Assembly: GCA_019683665.1 (NCBI GenBank)
Contig: JADGIB010000224.1
Location: 1 to 6,126, forward strand
Direction: 5' to 3'
Length of the DNA: 6,126 nucleotides
Source of the DNA: Solirubrobacteraceae bacterium
Lineage (GTDB): Bacteria > Actinomycetota > Thermoleophilia > Solirubrobacterales > Solirubrobacteraceae
The notes under the pieces are model-generated. The model saw only the letters and a program-made list of their open reading frames with translations. It was not told where the DNA came from and searched no databases. Numbering within the stretch: position 1 is the first letter of the stretch; each line of letters begins with the position of its first letter. Shown here one piece after another: positions 1 to 5,434 of this stretch. The translations under genes were made by a program, and so were the position numbers.

Positions 1-985
1 GTCCGGGCGCGGGCGGGAGCGCGTCGTCGCCGCCGCCCGGGGCGCGGGCGGCGAGCGCCCGCGGCCCGCGCGCCGGCCCGGTCGGGGTCCCGGCCGCCCG
101 GCGCTCGCGGGCGACCGCCTCGCGCAGGGCGGGGGCGACCTCCTCGCCGAAGGCCCGGATCGCCCCCGGGTCGTCGCCGCTGAGGATGAACGTCGAGAAG
201 CCGAGCTCGAGGACGAGCGGGAGGAGGTCCTCGACCCACGCCTCGGCCGGCCCGTCGAGGAACCCGCCGCGCGCGGGCGCGATCCGCCCGCCGACGTTCA
301 GCAGCCGGCGGACCTCGCGCGGAGACCGGCCGGCCGCCTCGGCCGCCTCGTCGATCGTGCGGTTGGCGGCGGGCGCGTCGGCGAGGTCGAGGTAGGGCAG
401 CGACGGCAGCCAGCCGTCGGCCTTGCGCCCGGTGAGGCGCAGCATCCGCGGCCGGTAGGCGCCCAGCCAGATCGCGATGTCGTGCGCGGGCTCGGGGCCG
501 CGCCTGGCGCCGCGCACGCGGTAGTGCTCGCCCTCGACGCGCACCCCGCCGCGCTCGGACGGGTCCCAGATCGCGCGGATGACGTCGACGGCCTCCGAGA
601 GCGCGTCGACGCTCTCGCCGGGGGTGCGGCGCGGGCCGCCCATCGCGGCGATCGCGTCCGGGAAGCCGCCGGCCCCGAGGCCGAGCTCGACGCGCCCGCC
701 CGACAGGAGGTCGAGGCCGGCGGCGGCGCGGGCGAGGACCGCGGGCGGGCGCAGCGGGAGGTTCGCGACGTTCGGGGCGAGGTGGACGGTCTCGGTCCGG
801 GCCGCGACCCAGGCCAGGAGCGTCCACGTGTCGAGGAACGCCGGCTGGTACGGGTGGTCCTGGAAGGTGACGAGGTCGAGGCCGGCGCGCTCGGTGAGCT
901 GGGCCAGCGCGACGACCGCGTCGGGCTGGGCGGACTGCGGGGTCAGGAACGTGCCGAACCGGAGGTCGTGGCCGTAGTCGGGCAT
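1..985 (-). CDS. LLM-class flavin-dependent oxidoreductase, 3' end outside window
   Basis: This is a luciferase-like (alpha/beta)8-barrel monooxygenase or dehydrogenase that uses FMN or F420; which cofactor cannot be told from sequence. It starts at an ATG (985-983) giving MPDYGHDLRFGTFLTP, a normal N-terminus for the family. Family-typical segments are TFQDHPYQPAFLDTW (residues 40-54), the APNVANLPLRPPAVLARA stretch (70-87), LSGGRVELGLGAG (94-106) and the late-barrel KADGWLPS (188-195). The barrel appears to end near residue 293. The frame then continues as an Ala/Pro/Gly/Arg-rich tail with no stop for about 35 codons to base 2, so the protein is either longer than usual or fused to something outside the window. 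It lies 36 bp downstream of the DUF6510 gene on the same strand and may be the last gene of that operon. Only a weak GGTGA-like ribosome-binding site is visible. The family call is firm; the substrate is unknown. Confidence 0.9.
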   Translation of the reverse strand, partial: MPDYGHDLRFGTFLTPQSAQPDAVVALAQLTERAGLDLVTFQDHPYQPAFLDTWTLLAWVAARTETVHLAPNVANLPLRPPAVLARAAAGLDLLSGGRVELGLGAGGFPDAIAAMGGPRRTPGESVDALSEAVDVIRAIWDPSERGGVRVEGEHYRVRGARRGPEPAHDIAIWLGAYRPRMLRLTGRKADGWLPSLPYLDLADAPAANRTIDEAAEAAGRSPREVRRLLNVGGRIAPARGGFLDGPAEAWVEDLLPLVLELGFSTFILSGDDPGAIRAFGEEVAPALREAVARERRAAGTPTGPARGPRALAARAPGGGDDALPPAPG

Positions 986-1021
986 CTCGGGGTCACCGTC
1001 GGTGGGGTCGGGGGATCGGCG

Positions 1022-1282
1022 TCATCCTGCGCGGGGGACGAGCAGGGCGCCGCGGACGTGGACGACGAGCCGGGCCGCCTGCTCGGCCACGACGGCGGCG
1101 ACGGCGCCGCAGCCCGGGCAGCGCAGGACGACGCCCGCGCCCCGGTGGGCGCGATGGGCGCCGAGCGGCGCCTCGGCGCCGCAGTCCGGGCAGCGCCGGC
1201 CGACCGTCGTCGGGTCGCCCGACAGCACCTCCCGCAGGAGGCCGGCGACCGCGTTGCCGTCGAGGGTCTGGGCGTCGGACAT
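1022..1282 (-). CDS. DUF6510-type small four-cysteine (zinc-ribbon or rubredoxin-like) protein
   Basis: This is an 86-residue soluble protein with no membrane segment or signal peptide. It starts MSDAQTLDGNAVAGLLREVL and carries two CPxCG knuckles: C31/C34 (CPDCG) and C55/C58 (CPGCG), separated by a Gly/His/Arg-rich loop with H43 and H46. A hydrophobic Ala/Val-rich C-terminal part follows. The layout matches small actinobacterial proteins I recall as DUF6510; the function is not known to me. The paired CxxCG knuckles would bind one metal. A zinc ribbon is the default reading, but rubredoxins use the same CxxCG...CPxCG ligand pattern for iron. Its ATG comes 2 bp after the stop of the FAD oxidoreductase gene, which suggests translational coupling and a shared role with that reductase and the molybdopterin protein. 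The stop is TGA at 1024-1022. Confidence 0.85.
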   Translation of the reverse strand: MSDAQTLDGNAVAGLLREVLSGDPTTVGRRCPDCGAEAPLGAHRAHRGAGVVLRCPGCGAVAAVVAEQAARLVVHVRGALLVPRAG

Positions 1283-1284
1283 GG

Positions 1285-2052
1285 TCAGCTCCCGGTCGGG
1301 CCGAAGCGCTCGGCGTGGACGGCGCGAGGGTCGTGGCCGGCCCGCACGAGCAGGTCGGCGACGGTCTCGACGAAGGGGGTCGGGCCGCAGACGAAGCAGC
1401 GCGGCGCCGCCTCGGGCGGGGGCGCGACGGCGGCGAGCATGCCGGCGTCGACGCGGCCGGTGAAGCCGGTCCAGCCGGCCGGCCGCTCGCGGGTGTAGGT
1501 CCAGGCGACGCGCAGGCCCTCGCGGGGGCCGAGGGCGTCGAGCTCGGCGCGGTAGAGCGCGTCGGCGGGGCCGCGGACCGAGGCCAGCAGCCGCGCCTCG
1601 ACCGTGCTGGCCTGCGCCCGGCGGTGGCGCAGCATCGCCATGAGCGGCGCCAGGCCCGAGCCGCCGCCGACGAGCAGCAGCGGGCCGCCGTCCGCCACGC
1701 GCCAGGCGAAGAAGCCGCCGATCGGGCCGCGCAGCTCCAGCTCGTCGCCGGGGCGGGCCTCGCCGGCGAGGTACGGCGAGACCTCGCCGCCGGGGACGAC
1801 CTGGACGGTGATCGCCAGGCCCGGGTCCTCGGGCCCGGAGGCGATCGAGTACGAGCGCTGCGCCTGGTAGCCGTCCTCGGCGGTGAGGCGGACGTCGACG
1901 TGCTGGCCGGCGACGTGGCCCGGCCATCCCGGGACGTCGAGGACGAGCGTGCGCGCGGTCGGGGTCTCGTCGACGACCGCCCGGACGGTCGCGACGCGCC
2001 ACGTGACCGGGACGCGCGGCGTCAGTCGCTCCAGTACCGCTGCTCCCGCCAC
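1285..2052 (-). CDS. FAD-binding ferredoxin-reductase-type NAD(P)H oxidoreductase
   Basis: This is a two-domain flavin reductase of the ferredoxin-NADP reductase superfamily that would move electrons from NAD(P)H through FAD to a partner. Numbered from the GTG at 2052, it shows the FAD-binding RSYS motif (66-69), the GPIGGFF flavin-domain end (109-115), the nucleotide-binding GGGSGLAP loop (129-136), CGPTPF (222-227) and a C-terminal ERFG (248-251). There is no C-terminal 2Fe-2S domain, so the electron acceptor must be a separate protein. The start is uncertain. GTG at 2052 is the only nearby conventional codon (255 aa, 31-base overlap with the upstream gene, no visible ribosome-binding site). 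A CTG at 2025-2023 overlaps the upstream stop as CTGA, has GGAG just ahead of it, and gives 246 aa starting nearer the family's usual N-terminus. It sits between the molybdopterin gene and the DUF6510 gene, most simply as the reductase of that system. Confidence 0.92.
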   Translation of the reverse strand: MAGAAVLERLTPRVPVTWRVATVRAVVDETPTARTLVLDVPGWPGHVAGQHVDVRLTAEDGYQAQRSYSIASGPEDPGLAITVQVVPGGEVSPYLAGEARPGDELELRGPIGGFFAWRVADGGPLLLVGGGSGLAPLMAMLRHRRAQASTVEARLLASVRGPADALYRAELDALGPREGLRVAWTYTRERPAGWTGFTGRVDAGMLAAVAPPPEAAPRCFVCGPTPFVETVADLLVRAGHDPRAVHAERFGPTGS

Positions 2053-2627
2053 GGGTCGCCGTGGTTGTGGTAGCCGTAGCCCTCCCAGAACCCGGGCCGG
2101 TCCTCGACGCTGAGGGTGATCCCGCGCACCCACTTCGCGCTCTTCCAGAAGTAGAGGTGGGGGACGAGCAGACGCGCCGGCCCGCCGTGCTCGGGCGCCA
2201 GCGGCTCGCCGTCGTAGGTGTGGGCGATCCAGGCGCGGCCGCCGGTGACGTCCTCGAGCGGGAGGTTCGTCGTGTAGCCGCCGTCCGACCAGGCGACGAC
2301 GTGCTCGGCCGCCGTCTCGACGCCGTCCAGCAGCGTGTCGAGCGAGACGCCGGTCCACTCGGTGTCGAGCTTCGACCACTTCGTCACGCAGTGGATGTCG
2401 ACGGTGACGGTCTCCTGCGGCAGCGCCAGCAGCTCCGCCCAGGTCCACCGGCGCGGCTCGTCGATCGCCCCGTCGATCGAGAACGTCCACGCGTCCGGCG
2501 GGGTGCGCGGGGTCGGGCCCGCCGACAGGACGGGGAAGTCCGGCGTGAGGTACTGGCCCGGCGGGATGCGCGCGGGGTCCACGTCGGTGCGGCGTCGGCC
2601 CTGGAAGCCCCGGGAGATCGGCGGCAT
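2022..2627 (-). CDS. Sulfite-oxidase-like molybdopterin-binding oxidoreductase (minimal, cytosolic)
   Basis: This is a 201-residue protein made almost entirely of the oxidoreductase molybdopterin-binding domain found in sulfite oxidase, plant nitrate reductase and MsrP/YedY. The domain runs from about residue 30 to the C-terminus. C80, in the segment DIHCVTKWSKLDTEWTG, is the expected Mo-ligating cysteine. Other family features are WAELLALP (63-70), the GGYTTNLPLEDV stretch (116-127), ARLLVPHLYFWKSAKWV (151-167) and the aromatic end WEGYGYHNHGDPW. There is no twin-arginine or other signal peptide, no cytochrome b5 domain and no C-terminal dimerisation domain; sulfite oxidases are roughly twice as long. 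It should therefore work in the cytosol with external electron partners, and the FAD reductase gene overlapping its 3' end is the obvious candidate. No ribosome-binding site precedes the ATG, but a TACGGT -10-like hexamer ends 6 bp upstream, so a leaderless message is possible. The substrate is unknown. Confidence 0.92.
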   Translation of the reverse strand: MPPISRGFQGRRRTDVDPARIPPGQYLTPDFPVLSAGPTPRTPPDAWTFSIDGAIDEPRRWTWAELLALPQETVTVDIHCVTKWSKLDTEWTGVSLDTLLDGVETAAEHVVAWSDGGYTTNLPLEDVTGGRAWIAHTYDGEPLAPEHGGPARLLVPHLYFWKSAKWVRGITLSVEDRPGFWEGYGYHNHGDPWREQRYWSD

Positions 2628-2639
2628 GGGCGGACCGTA
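2628..2639 (-). promoter_or_regulatory. Possible -10 element for a leaderless transcript
   Basis: On the minus strand TACGGT (plus-strand bases 2634-2639) fits the TANNNT pattern of actinobacterial -10 boxes and lies exactly 6 bp before the ATG of the sulfite-oxidase-like gene, which has no Shine-Dalgarno sequence. That spacing would place the transcript start at the A of the ATG. No convincing -35 is seen. Cotranscription from the DHFR-family gene 50 bp upstream is the alternative. Confidence 0.35.
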
Positions 2640-2677
2640 CGCCCGGCGGGCCCCGCGCGCGGTGGCGCCGCGGTGCC

Positions 2678-3226
2678 CTACGCCTGCGGGCGCAGCGCCA
2701 GGTACGTCACCCCGTTCGGGTACGCCTCGACGGCCGTGCGCGTGAACGTCGCGGCGACGTCGCCGTCGGCGAACAGGCGCGCGCCGCTGCCGCGGGTCAG
2801 CGGGTAGACGAGCAGGTGCAGCGCGTCGACGAGGCCGTCGGCGAGGAGCGCGCGCACGAGCGTCACGCTGCCGCTGACGTAGAGGTCCCCGTCGGTCTGC
2901 GCCTTCAGGCGGCGGATCGCCTCCGGGTCGTAGGGCCCGAGGATCCGCGAGTTGCGCCAGGTCGCCTCGGTCAGCGTGGCGGAGACGACGTGCTTGGGCG
3001 TCTCGTTGAAGAACGGGGCGCCGGGGTCGTCCTCGACGGTCCGCGTCGACCACGCCGGCGCGAACATCTCGTAGGTGACGCGCCCGAGCAGGATCGCGCT
3101 CGACCGGTCGCAGATCGCGCCGATCGTCGCCTCCATCTCCGGCAGGAACGGGTAGGGGAGCGACCAGGTCGGCTCGTCGACGACGCCGTCGAGGGTCATG
3201 AACTCGTGCACGTGGATCTCGCCCAT
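2678..3226 (-). CDS. Dihydrofolate reductase family protein (RibD C-terminal domain-like)
   Basis: This is a 182-residue soluble protein with the DHFR/RibD-C fold, expected to bind NADPH and reduce an unidentified substrate. Diagnostic segments are the N-terminal strand and loop MGEIHVHEFMTLDGVVDEPT, the ILLGRVTYEMF motif (45-55), KHVVSATL (78-85), the nucleotide-binding loop DLYVSGSVTLVRALL (114-128) and the C-terminal LLVYPLTRGSGARLF (138-152). Length and motif order are those of stand-alone YyaP-like members, not of true folate-pathway DHFR or of bifunctional RibD, which has an N-terminal deaminase domain that is absent here. The ATG at 3226 is supported by GGAGG on the minus strand (3241-3237) with a 10-base spacer. 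It stands first on the minus strand, reading away from the divergent region, with a 50-bp gap to the sulfite-oxidase-like gene. A functional link to that gene is not evident. Confidence 0.92.
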   Translation of the reverse strand: MGEIHVHEFMTLDGVVDEPTWSLPYPFLPEMEATIGAICDRSSAILLGRVTYEMFAPAWSTRTVEDDPGAPFFNETPKHVVSATLTEATWRNSRILGPYDPEAIRRLKAQTDGDLYVSGSVTLVRALLADGLVDALHLLVYPLTRGSGARLFADGDVAATFTRTAVEAYPNGVTYLALRPQA

Positions 3227-3236
3227 CGGGTCTCGG

Positions 3237-3241
3237 CCTCC
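3237..3241 (-). promoter_or_regulatory. Ribosome-binding site of the DHFR-family gene
   Basis: GGAGG on the minus strand lies 10 bases before the ATG at 3226. It decides this start over in-frame upstream Met codons, which precede only Pro/His/Arg-rich low-complexity translation. Confidence 0.6.
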
Positions 3242-3281
3242 GTGGTGAGGGGTCGGGGGTGGGGGATGTCGACGGTGCTGA

Positions 3282-3323
3282 CCGCCCGGCGCGCGGGAAC
3301 TCATCGGCCCCGCCCGGCGCGCG
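3282..3323. repeat. Pair of 14-bp direct repeats in the divergent promoter region
   Basis: CCGCCCGGCGCGCG occurs perfectly at 3282-3295 and again at 3310-3323, exactly 28 bp apart start to start, between two divergently transcribed genes. The second copy supplies the left arm of the hairpin described at 3311-3352. The placement suits tandem binding sites for a regulator. In DNA this rich in G and C, a chance low-complexity repeat is a real alternative. Confidence 0.5.
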
Positions 3324-3352
3324 CCCGCCCCCCCCCGGCGGGGCGCCGGGCG
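3311..3352. repeat. Long GC-only inverted repeat (hairpin)
   Basis: CGCCCGGCGC (3311-3320) pairs perfectly with GCGCCGGGCG (3343-3352). Inside it, CCCGCC (3324-3329) pairs with GGCGGG (3337-3342) around a loop of seven C, with only GCG (3321-3323) unpaired. This gives 16 bp of stem with one 3-base bulge. It lies 24 bp before the Shine-Dalgarno of the flavoprotein gene. It lacks a T-tract, so a classical terminator is unlikely; an operator, leader structure or bidirectional blocker is possible. Confidence 0.55.
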
Positions 3353-3354
3353 CG

Positions 3355-3360
3355 TAGGGT
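3355..3360 (+). promoter_or_regulatory. Candidate -10 box of the flavoprotein gene
   Basis: TAGGGT fits TANNNT. It would start transcription near 3367, leaving a leader of about 22 bases that still contains the AGGGAGG ribosome-binding site. No -35 is recognisable because the upstream bases are the GC hairpin; activator or alternative sigma control would be needed if it is real. Confidence 0.3.
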
Positions 3361-3375
3361 CCTCGACAGGCGACC

Positions 3376-3382
3376 AGGGAGG
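3376..3382 (+). promoter_or_regulatory. Strong ribosome-binding site of the flavoprotein gene
   Basis: AGGGAGG with a 6-base spacer to the ATG at 3389 fixes the start of the flavoprotein. The reading frame stays open far upstream, but the protein there is low-complexity and opposite the DHFR-family gene. Confidence 0.75.
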
Positions 3383-3388
3383 CGAGGC

Positions 3389-4726
3389 ATGACCCCGGAC
3401 CACGACTACGACGCGATCGTCCTCGGCGGCGGTCCCGGCGGCGAGCACTGCGCCGGCGCGCTCGCGGAGGGCGGGCTGCGGGTGGCGGTCGTCGAGCGCG
3501 AGCTCGTCGGCGGCGAGTGCTCGTACTGGGCCTGCATCCCGTCGAAGACGCTCCTGCGCCCCGGGGAGGCCGTCCGGGCCGCCCGGGACGCGGCCGGGGA
3601 CGCCCGGCTCGACGTCCCGGCCGCGCTCGCGTGGCGCGACTGGATGGTCTCCGACCACACCGACGACGGGCAGGTGCGGTGGCTGGCCGACGCCGGGATC
3701 GCGCTGCTGCGCGGGGAGGGGCGGCTGGCCGGGCCCGGCGCCGTCGAGGTCGACGGCGTCCGCCGCACCGCCGCCCACGTCGTCGTCGCGACCGGGTCGG
3801 CGCCGGCGCTGCCGCCGGTCCCGGGCCTGGACGGGCTGCAGGGGGTGTGGACGAACCGCGAGGCGACCGCGCTGACGCGGGTGCCGAAGCGGCTCGTCGT
3901 CCTCGGCGGCGGGCCGGTCGGCGTCGAGCTCGCGCAGGCGATCCGGCGGCTCGGCGCCGAGGTCGCGCTCGTCGAGCGTGCGCCGCGGCTGCTCGCCCGC
4001 GAGCCGGCCGCGCTCGGGGAGGCGATCGCCGCCGCGCTGCGCCGCGACGGGGTCGAGCTCCTCCTCGGCGCCGAGGCGGCCGAGGCCCGCCGCGACGGCG
4101 ACGCGTTCGTCGTCGCGCTCGCCGACGGGACCGAGGTCCGCGGCGACCGGCTGCTCGTCGCGACCGGCCGCCGCCCGCGCGTGGAGGGCATCGGCCTGGA
4201 GACGGTCGGGGTCGAGCCGGCCGCGCGCGGGATCGTCGTCGACGACCGCCTGCGCGCCGGCGACGGGCTGTGGGCGGTCGGCGACGTCACCGGCGTGTGG
4301 CCGTTCACCCACGTCGCGAAGTACCAGGCCGACGTCGTCGCCGCCAACATCCTCGGCCGGCCGCGCACGGCCGACTACGCGGCGGTGCCGCGCGTCACGT
4401 TCACCGACCCGCAGGCGGCCGCGGTCGGCGCGCCCGAGGATCGCTACGCCGGGACCGCGCGGCTGGCCGACGTGGCGCGGACGGCGACCTACAGCCGCGC
4501 CGACGCCGACGGGTTCCTGACGCTCGTCTCCGACGGCGAGCGCCTGACCGGCGCGCACGCGGTCGGCCCCGACGCCGGCGAGTGGCTGCAGCAGGCGACG
4601 CTGGCGATCCGCGCCCGGGTCCCGCTCGCCACGCTCGTCGACGTGATCCAGCCGTTCCCGACGTTCTCGGAGGTGTACGCCGCCGCCCTGAAGGCGCTCG
4701 CCGCCGACGTCGCGGCCGGGTCCTGA
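3389..4726 (+). CDS. NAD(P)/FAD-dependent oxidoreductase, dihydrolipoyl-dehydrogenase/mercuric-reductase-like
   Basis: This is a 445-residue class I pyridine nucleotide-disulfide oxidoreductase. The N-terminal FAD dinucleotide fold reads IVLGGGPGGEHCAG (10-23). The redox-active disulfide motif is C44-S-Y-W-A-C49 followed by IPSK. An ATGSAPALPPVPG segment (134-146) leads to the NAD(P) fold VVLGGGPVGVELA (170-182), with VER (195-197) at the end of its second strand; Glu there tends to favour NAD. The second FAD motif is GLWAVGDVTG (293-302). The C-terminal dimerisation domain starts near 333. In true dihydrolipoamide dehydrogenases this domain ends in HPTxSE with a catalytic His; here it is F423-P-T-F-S-E428, so Glu is kept and His is Phe. 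It has no flanking lipoylated or 2-oxoacid dehydrogenase genes and no merA-type heavy-metal domain. It is therefore a disulfide-type flavoenzyme of unknown substrate. It is probably transcribed with the cyclodeaminase gene 38 bp downstream. Confidence 0.93.
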   Translation: MTPDHDYDAIVLGGGPGGEHCAGALAEGGLRVAVVERELVGGECSYWACIPSKTLLRPGEAVRAARDAAGDARLDVPAALAWRDWMVSDHTDDGQVRWLADAGIALLRGEGRLAGPGAVEVDGVRRTAAHVVVATGSAPALPPVPGLDGLQGVWTNREATALTRVPKRLVVLGGGPVGVELAQAIRRLGAEVALVERAPRLLAREPAALGEAIAAALRRDGVELLLGAEAAEARRDGDAFVVALADGTEVRGDRLLVATGRRPRVEGIGLETVGVEPAARGIVVDDRLRAGDGLWAVGDVTGVWPFTHVAKYQADVVAANILGRPRTADYAAVPRVTFTDPQAAAVGAPEDRYAGTARLADVARTATYSRADADGFLTLVSDGERLTGAHAVGPDAGEWLQQATLAIRARVPLATLVDVIQPFPTFSEVYAAALKALAADVAAGS

Positions 4727-4764
4727 CGCACGGGACGGACGCGGATGGGATGGTTGGGGGCACG

Positions 4765-5352
4765 ATGACCCGCTACGCCGACCGCACCGTCAGCACCCTC
4801 CTGCGCGGCGTCGCCGCGCCCGACCCGACGCCGGGCGCCGGGCCGACGCTCGCGGTCACGGCCGCGTTCGCGGCCTCCCTCGTCGAGATGGTCAGCGCCG
4901 TCACGCTGCGCGGCGCCGACGACGACGACGCGCTGCGCGCCCGCGCGGCGCGGGCGGCCGAGCTGCGCGAGCGGGCGCTCGAGCTGGCCGAGGAGGACGC
5001 CGTCGCCTACCGGGGCGTGATGGCCGTCCTGCGCCGCCGCGGCGAGCCCGGCCACGGGCAGCGGCTGCGCGAGGCGCTGTCGGCCGCCGCCGATCCGCCG
5101 CTGCGGATCGTCGAGCTCGCCGCGGAGGTCGCGCGGATGGCGGCCGACGCCGCCCAGGCCGCGCGCGGCGGCGTGCGCGGGGAGGCGATCACGGCGGCGA
5201 TCCTGGCCGAGTCGGTCGTCCGCGCCGGCGGGCCGATCCTGGCCCTCAACCTGGCGGGCAGCCCCGACGACCCGCGCCGCGCCCGGGCGGCCGAGCTCGC
5301 GCGGGCCGCAGAGGCCGACGTGCGCCGCGCCCAGGAGCGCCCGTCGGGCTGA
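4765..5352 (+). CDS. Cyclodeaminase/cyclohydrolase family protein (FTCD C-terminal-like)
   Basis: This is a 195-residue mainly helical protein resembling the formiminotetrahydrofolate cyclodeaminase domain (FTCD_C) and bacterial FchA-type methenyl-tetrahydrofolate cyclohydrolases, which act on one-carbon folates. Family features are the N-terminal YADRTVSTLL, the Pro-Thr-Pro-Gly turn (21-24) before the helix TAAFAASLVEMV (32-43), the EEDAVAYRGVMAVL stretch (76-89) and the C-terminal GGPILALNLAG (155-165). The family's PTPGGGS turn is PTPGAGP here, so the glycine-rich substrate loop is altered and the catalytic role is uncertain. The ATG at 4765 is preferred over the in-frame ATG at 4750 because the family normally begins at RYADRTV and GGGGG (4756-4760) precedes the later start. 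It follows the flavoprotein by 38 bp on the same strand, probably cotranscribed; no direct metabolic link is evident. A hairpin just after the stop may end the operon. Confidence 0.87.
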   Translation: MTRYADRTVSTLLRGVAAPDPTPGAGPTLAVTAAFAASLVEMVSAVTLRGADDDDALRARAARAAELRERALELAEEDAVAYRGVMAVLRRRGEPGHGQRLREALSAAADPPLRIVELAAEVARMAADAAQAARGGVRGEAITAAILAESVVRAGGPILALNLAGSPDDPRRARAAELARAAEADVRRAQERPSG

Positions 5353-5359
5353 GCCGGGG

Positions 5360-5387
5360 CGGCCGGGCCTGGCGCGGCGGCCCGCCG
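5360..5387 (+). terminator. Possible terminator hairpin after the cyclodeaminase gene
   Basis: CGG (5360-5362) and CGGGCC (5364-5369) pair with GGCCCG (5379-5384) and CCG (5385-5387), leaving one bulged C at 5363 and a 9-base loop. The hairpin begins 7 bp past the stop and is followed by a short T-richer stretch rather than a proper T-tract. It separates the two-gene operon from the next gene, which has its own leader. Confidence 0.4.
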
Positions 5388-5418
5388 TTCGTCAGGATTC
5401 CGGATATCAGGCAACCAG

Positions 5419-5428
5419 AGGAGGGGAG
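5419..5428 (+). promoter_or_regulatory. Strong ribosome-binding site of the SnoaL-like gene
   Basis: AGGAGGGGAG gives two overlapping Shine-Dalgarno matches (AGGAGG with a 10-base spacer and GGGGAG with a 6-base spacer) ahead of a GTG start at 5435. The preceding bases 5388-5418 are noticeably AT-richer than the rest of the window, which suggests a promoter there, though no clean -35/-10 pair can be read. Confidence 0.65.
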
Positions 5429-5434
5429 AAGCCC

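Noticed and set aside
482..1498. Long plus-strand open frames opposite the LLM, DUF6510 and FAD reductase genes
   Set aside because: Low-complexity Arg/Ala/Gly translation, no recognisable domain, and no ribosome-binding site; the minus strand carries family-matching proteins here.
2816..3388. In-frame upstream extension of the flavoprotein
   Set aside because: It would cover the DHFR-family gene and the intergenic hairpin, and its translation is not protein-like; the ATG at 3389 has a strong ribosome-binding site and gives the correct family N-terminus.
2678..4558. Very long minus-strand open frame running opposite the flavoprotein gene
   Set aside because: Upstream of 3226 its translation is Arg/Pro/Asp/Gly-rich low complexity with no domain, and it lies opposite a clear flavoenzyme; such antisense frames are a by-product of high GC. 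Only the 2678-3226 part is real.
3389..4726. Naming the flavoprotein Lpd or MerA
   Set aside because: The catalytic His of Lpd is missing, there are no 2-oxoacid dehydrogenase genes nearby, and there is no MerA heavy-metal domain, C-terminal Cys pair or mer neighbours.
4750..4764. Alternative ATG start for the cyclodeaminase gene
   Set aside because: It adds MVGGT before the family-typical MTRYADRT and lacks a clear ribosome-binding site, whereas a G-rich stretch precedes the ATG at 4765.
5392..5411. TCAGG direct repeats (5392-5396 and 5407-5411) around a TCCGGA palindrome
   Set aside because: Five-base repeats and a six-base palindrome are expected by chance; they may lie in a promoter but are too weak to call as an operator.
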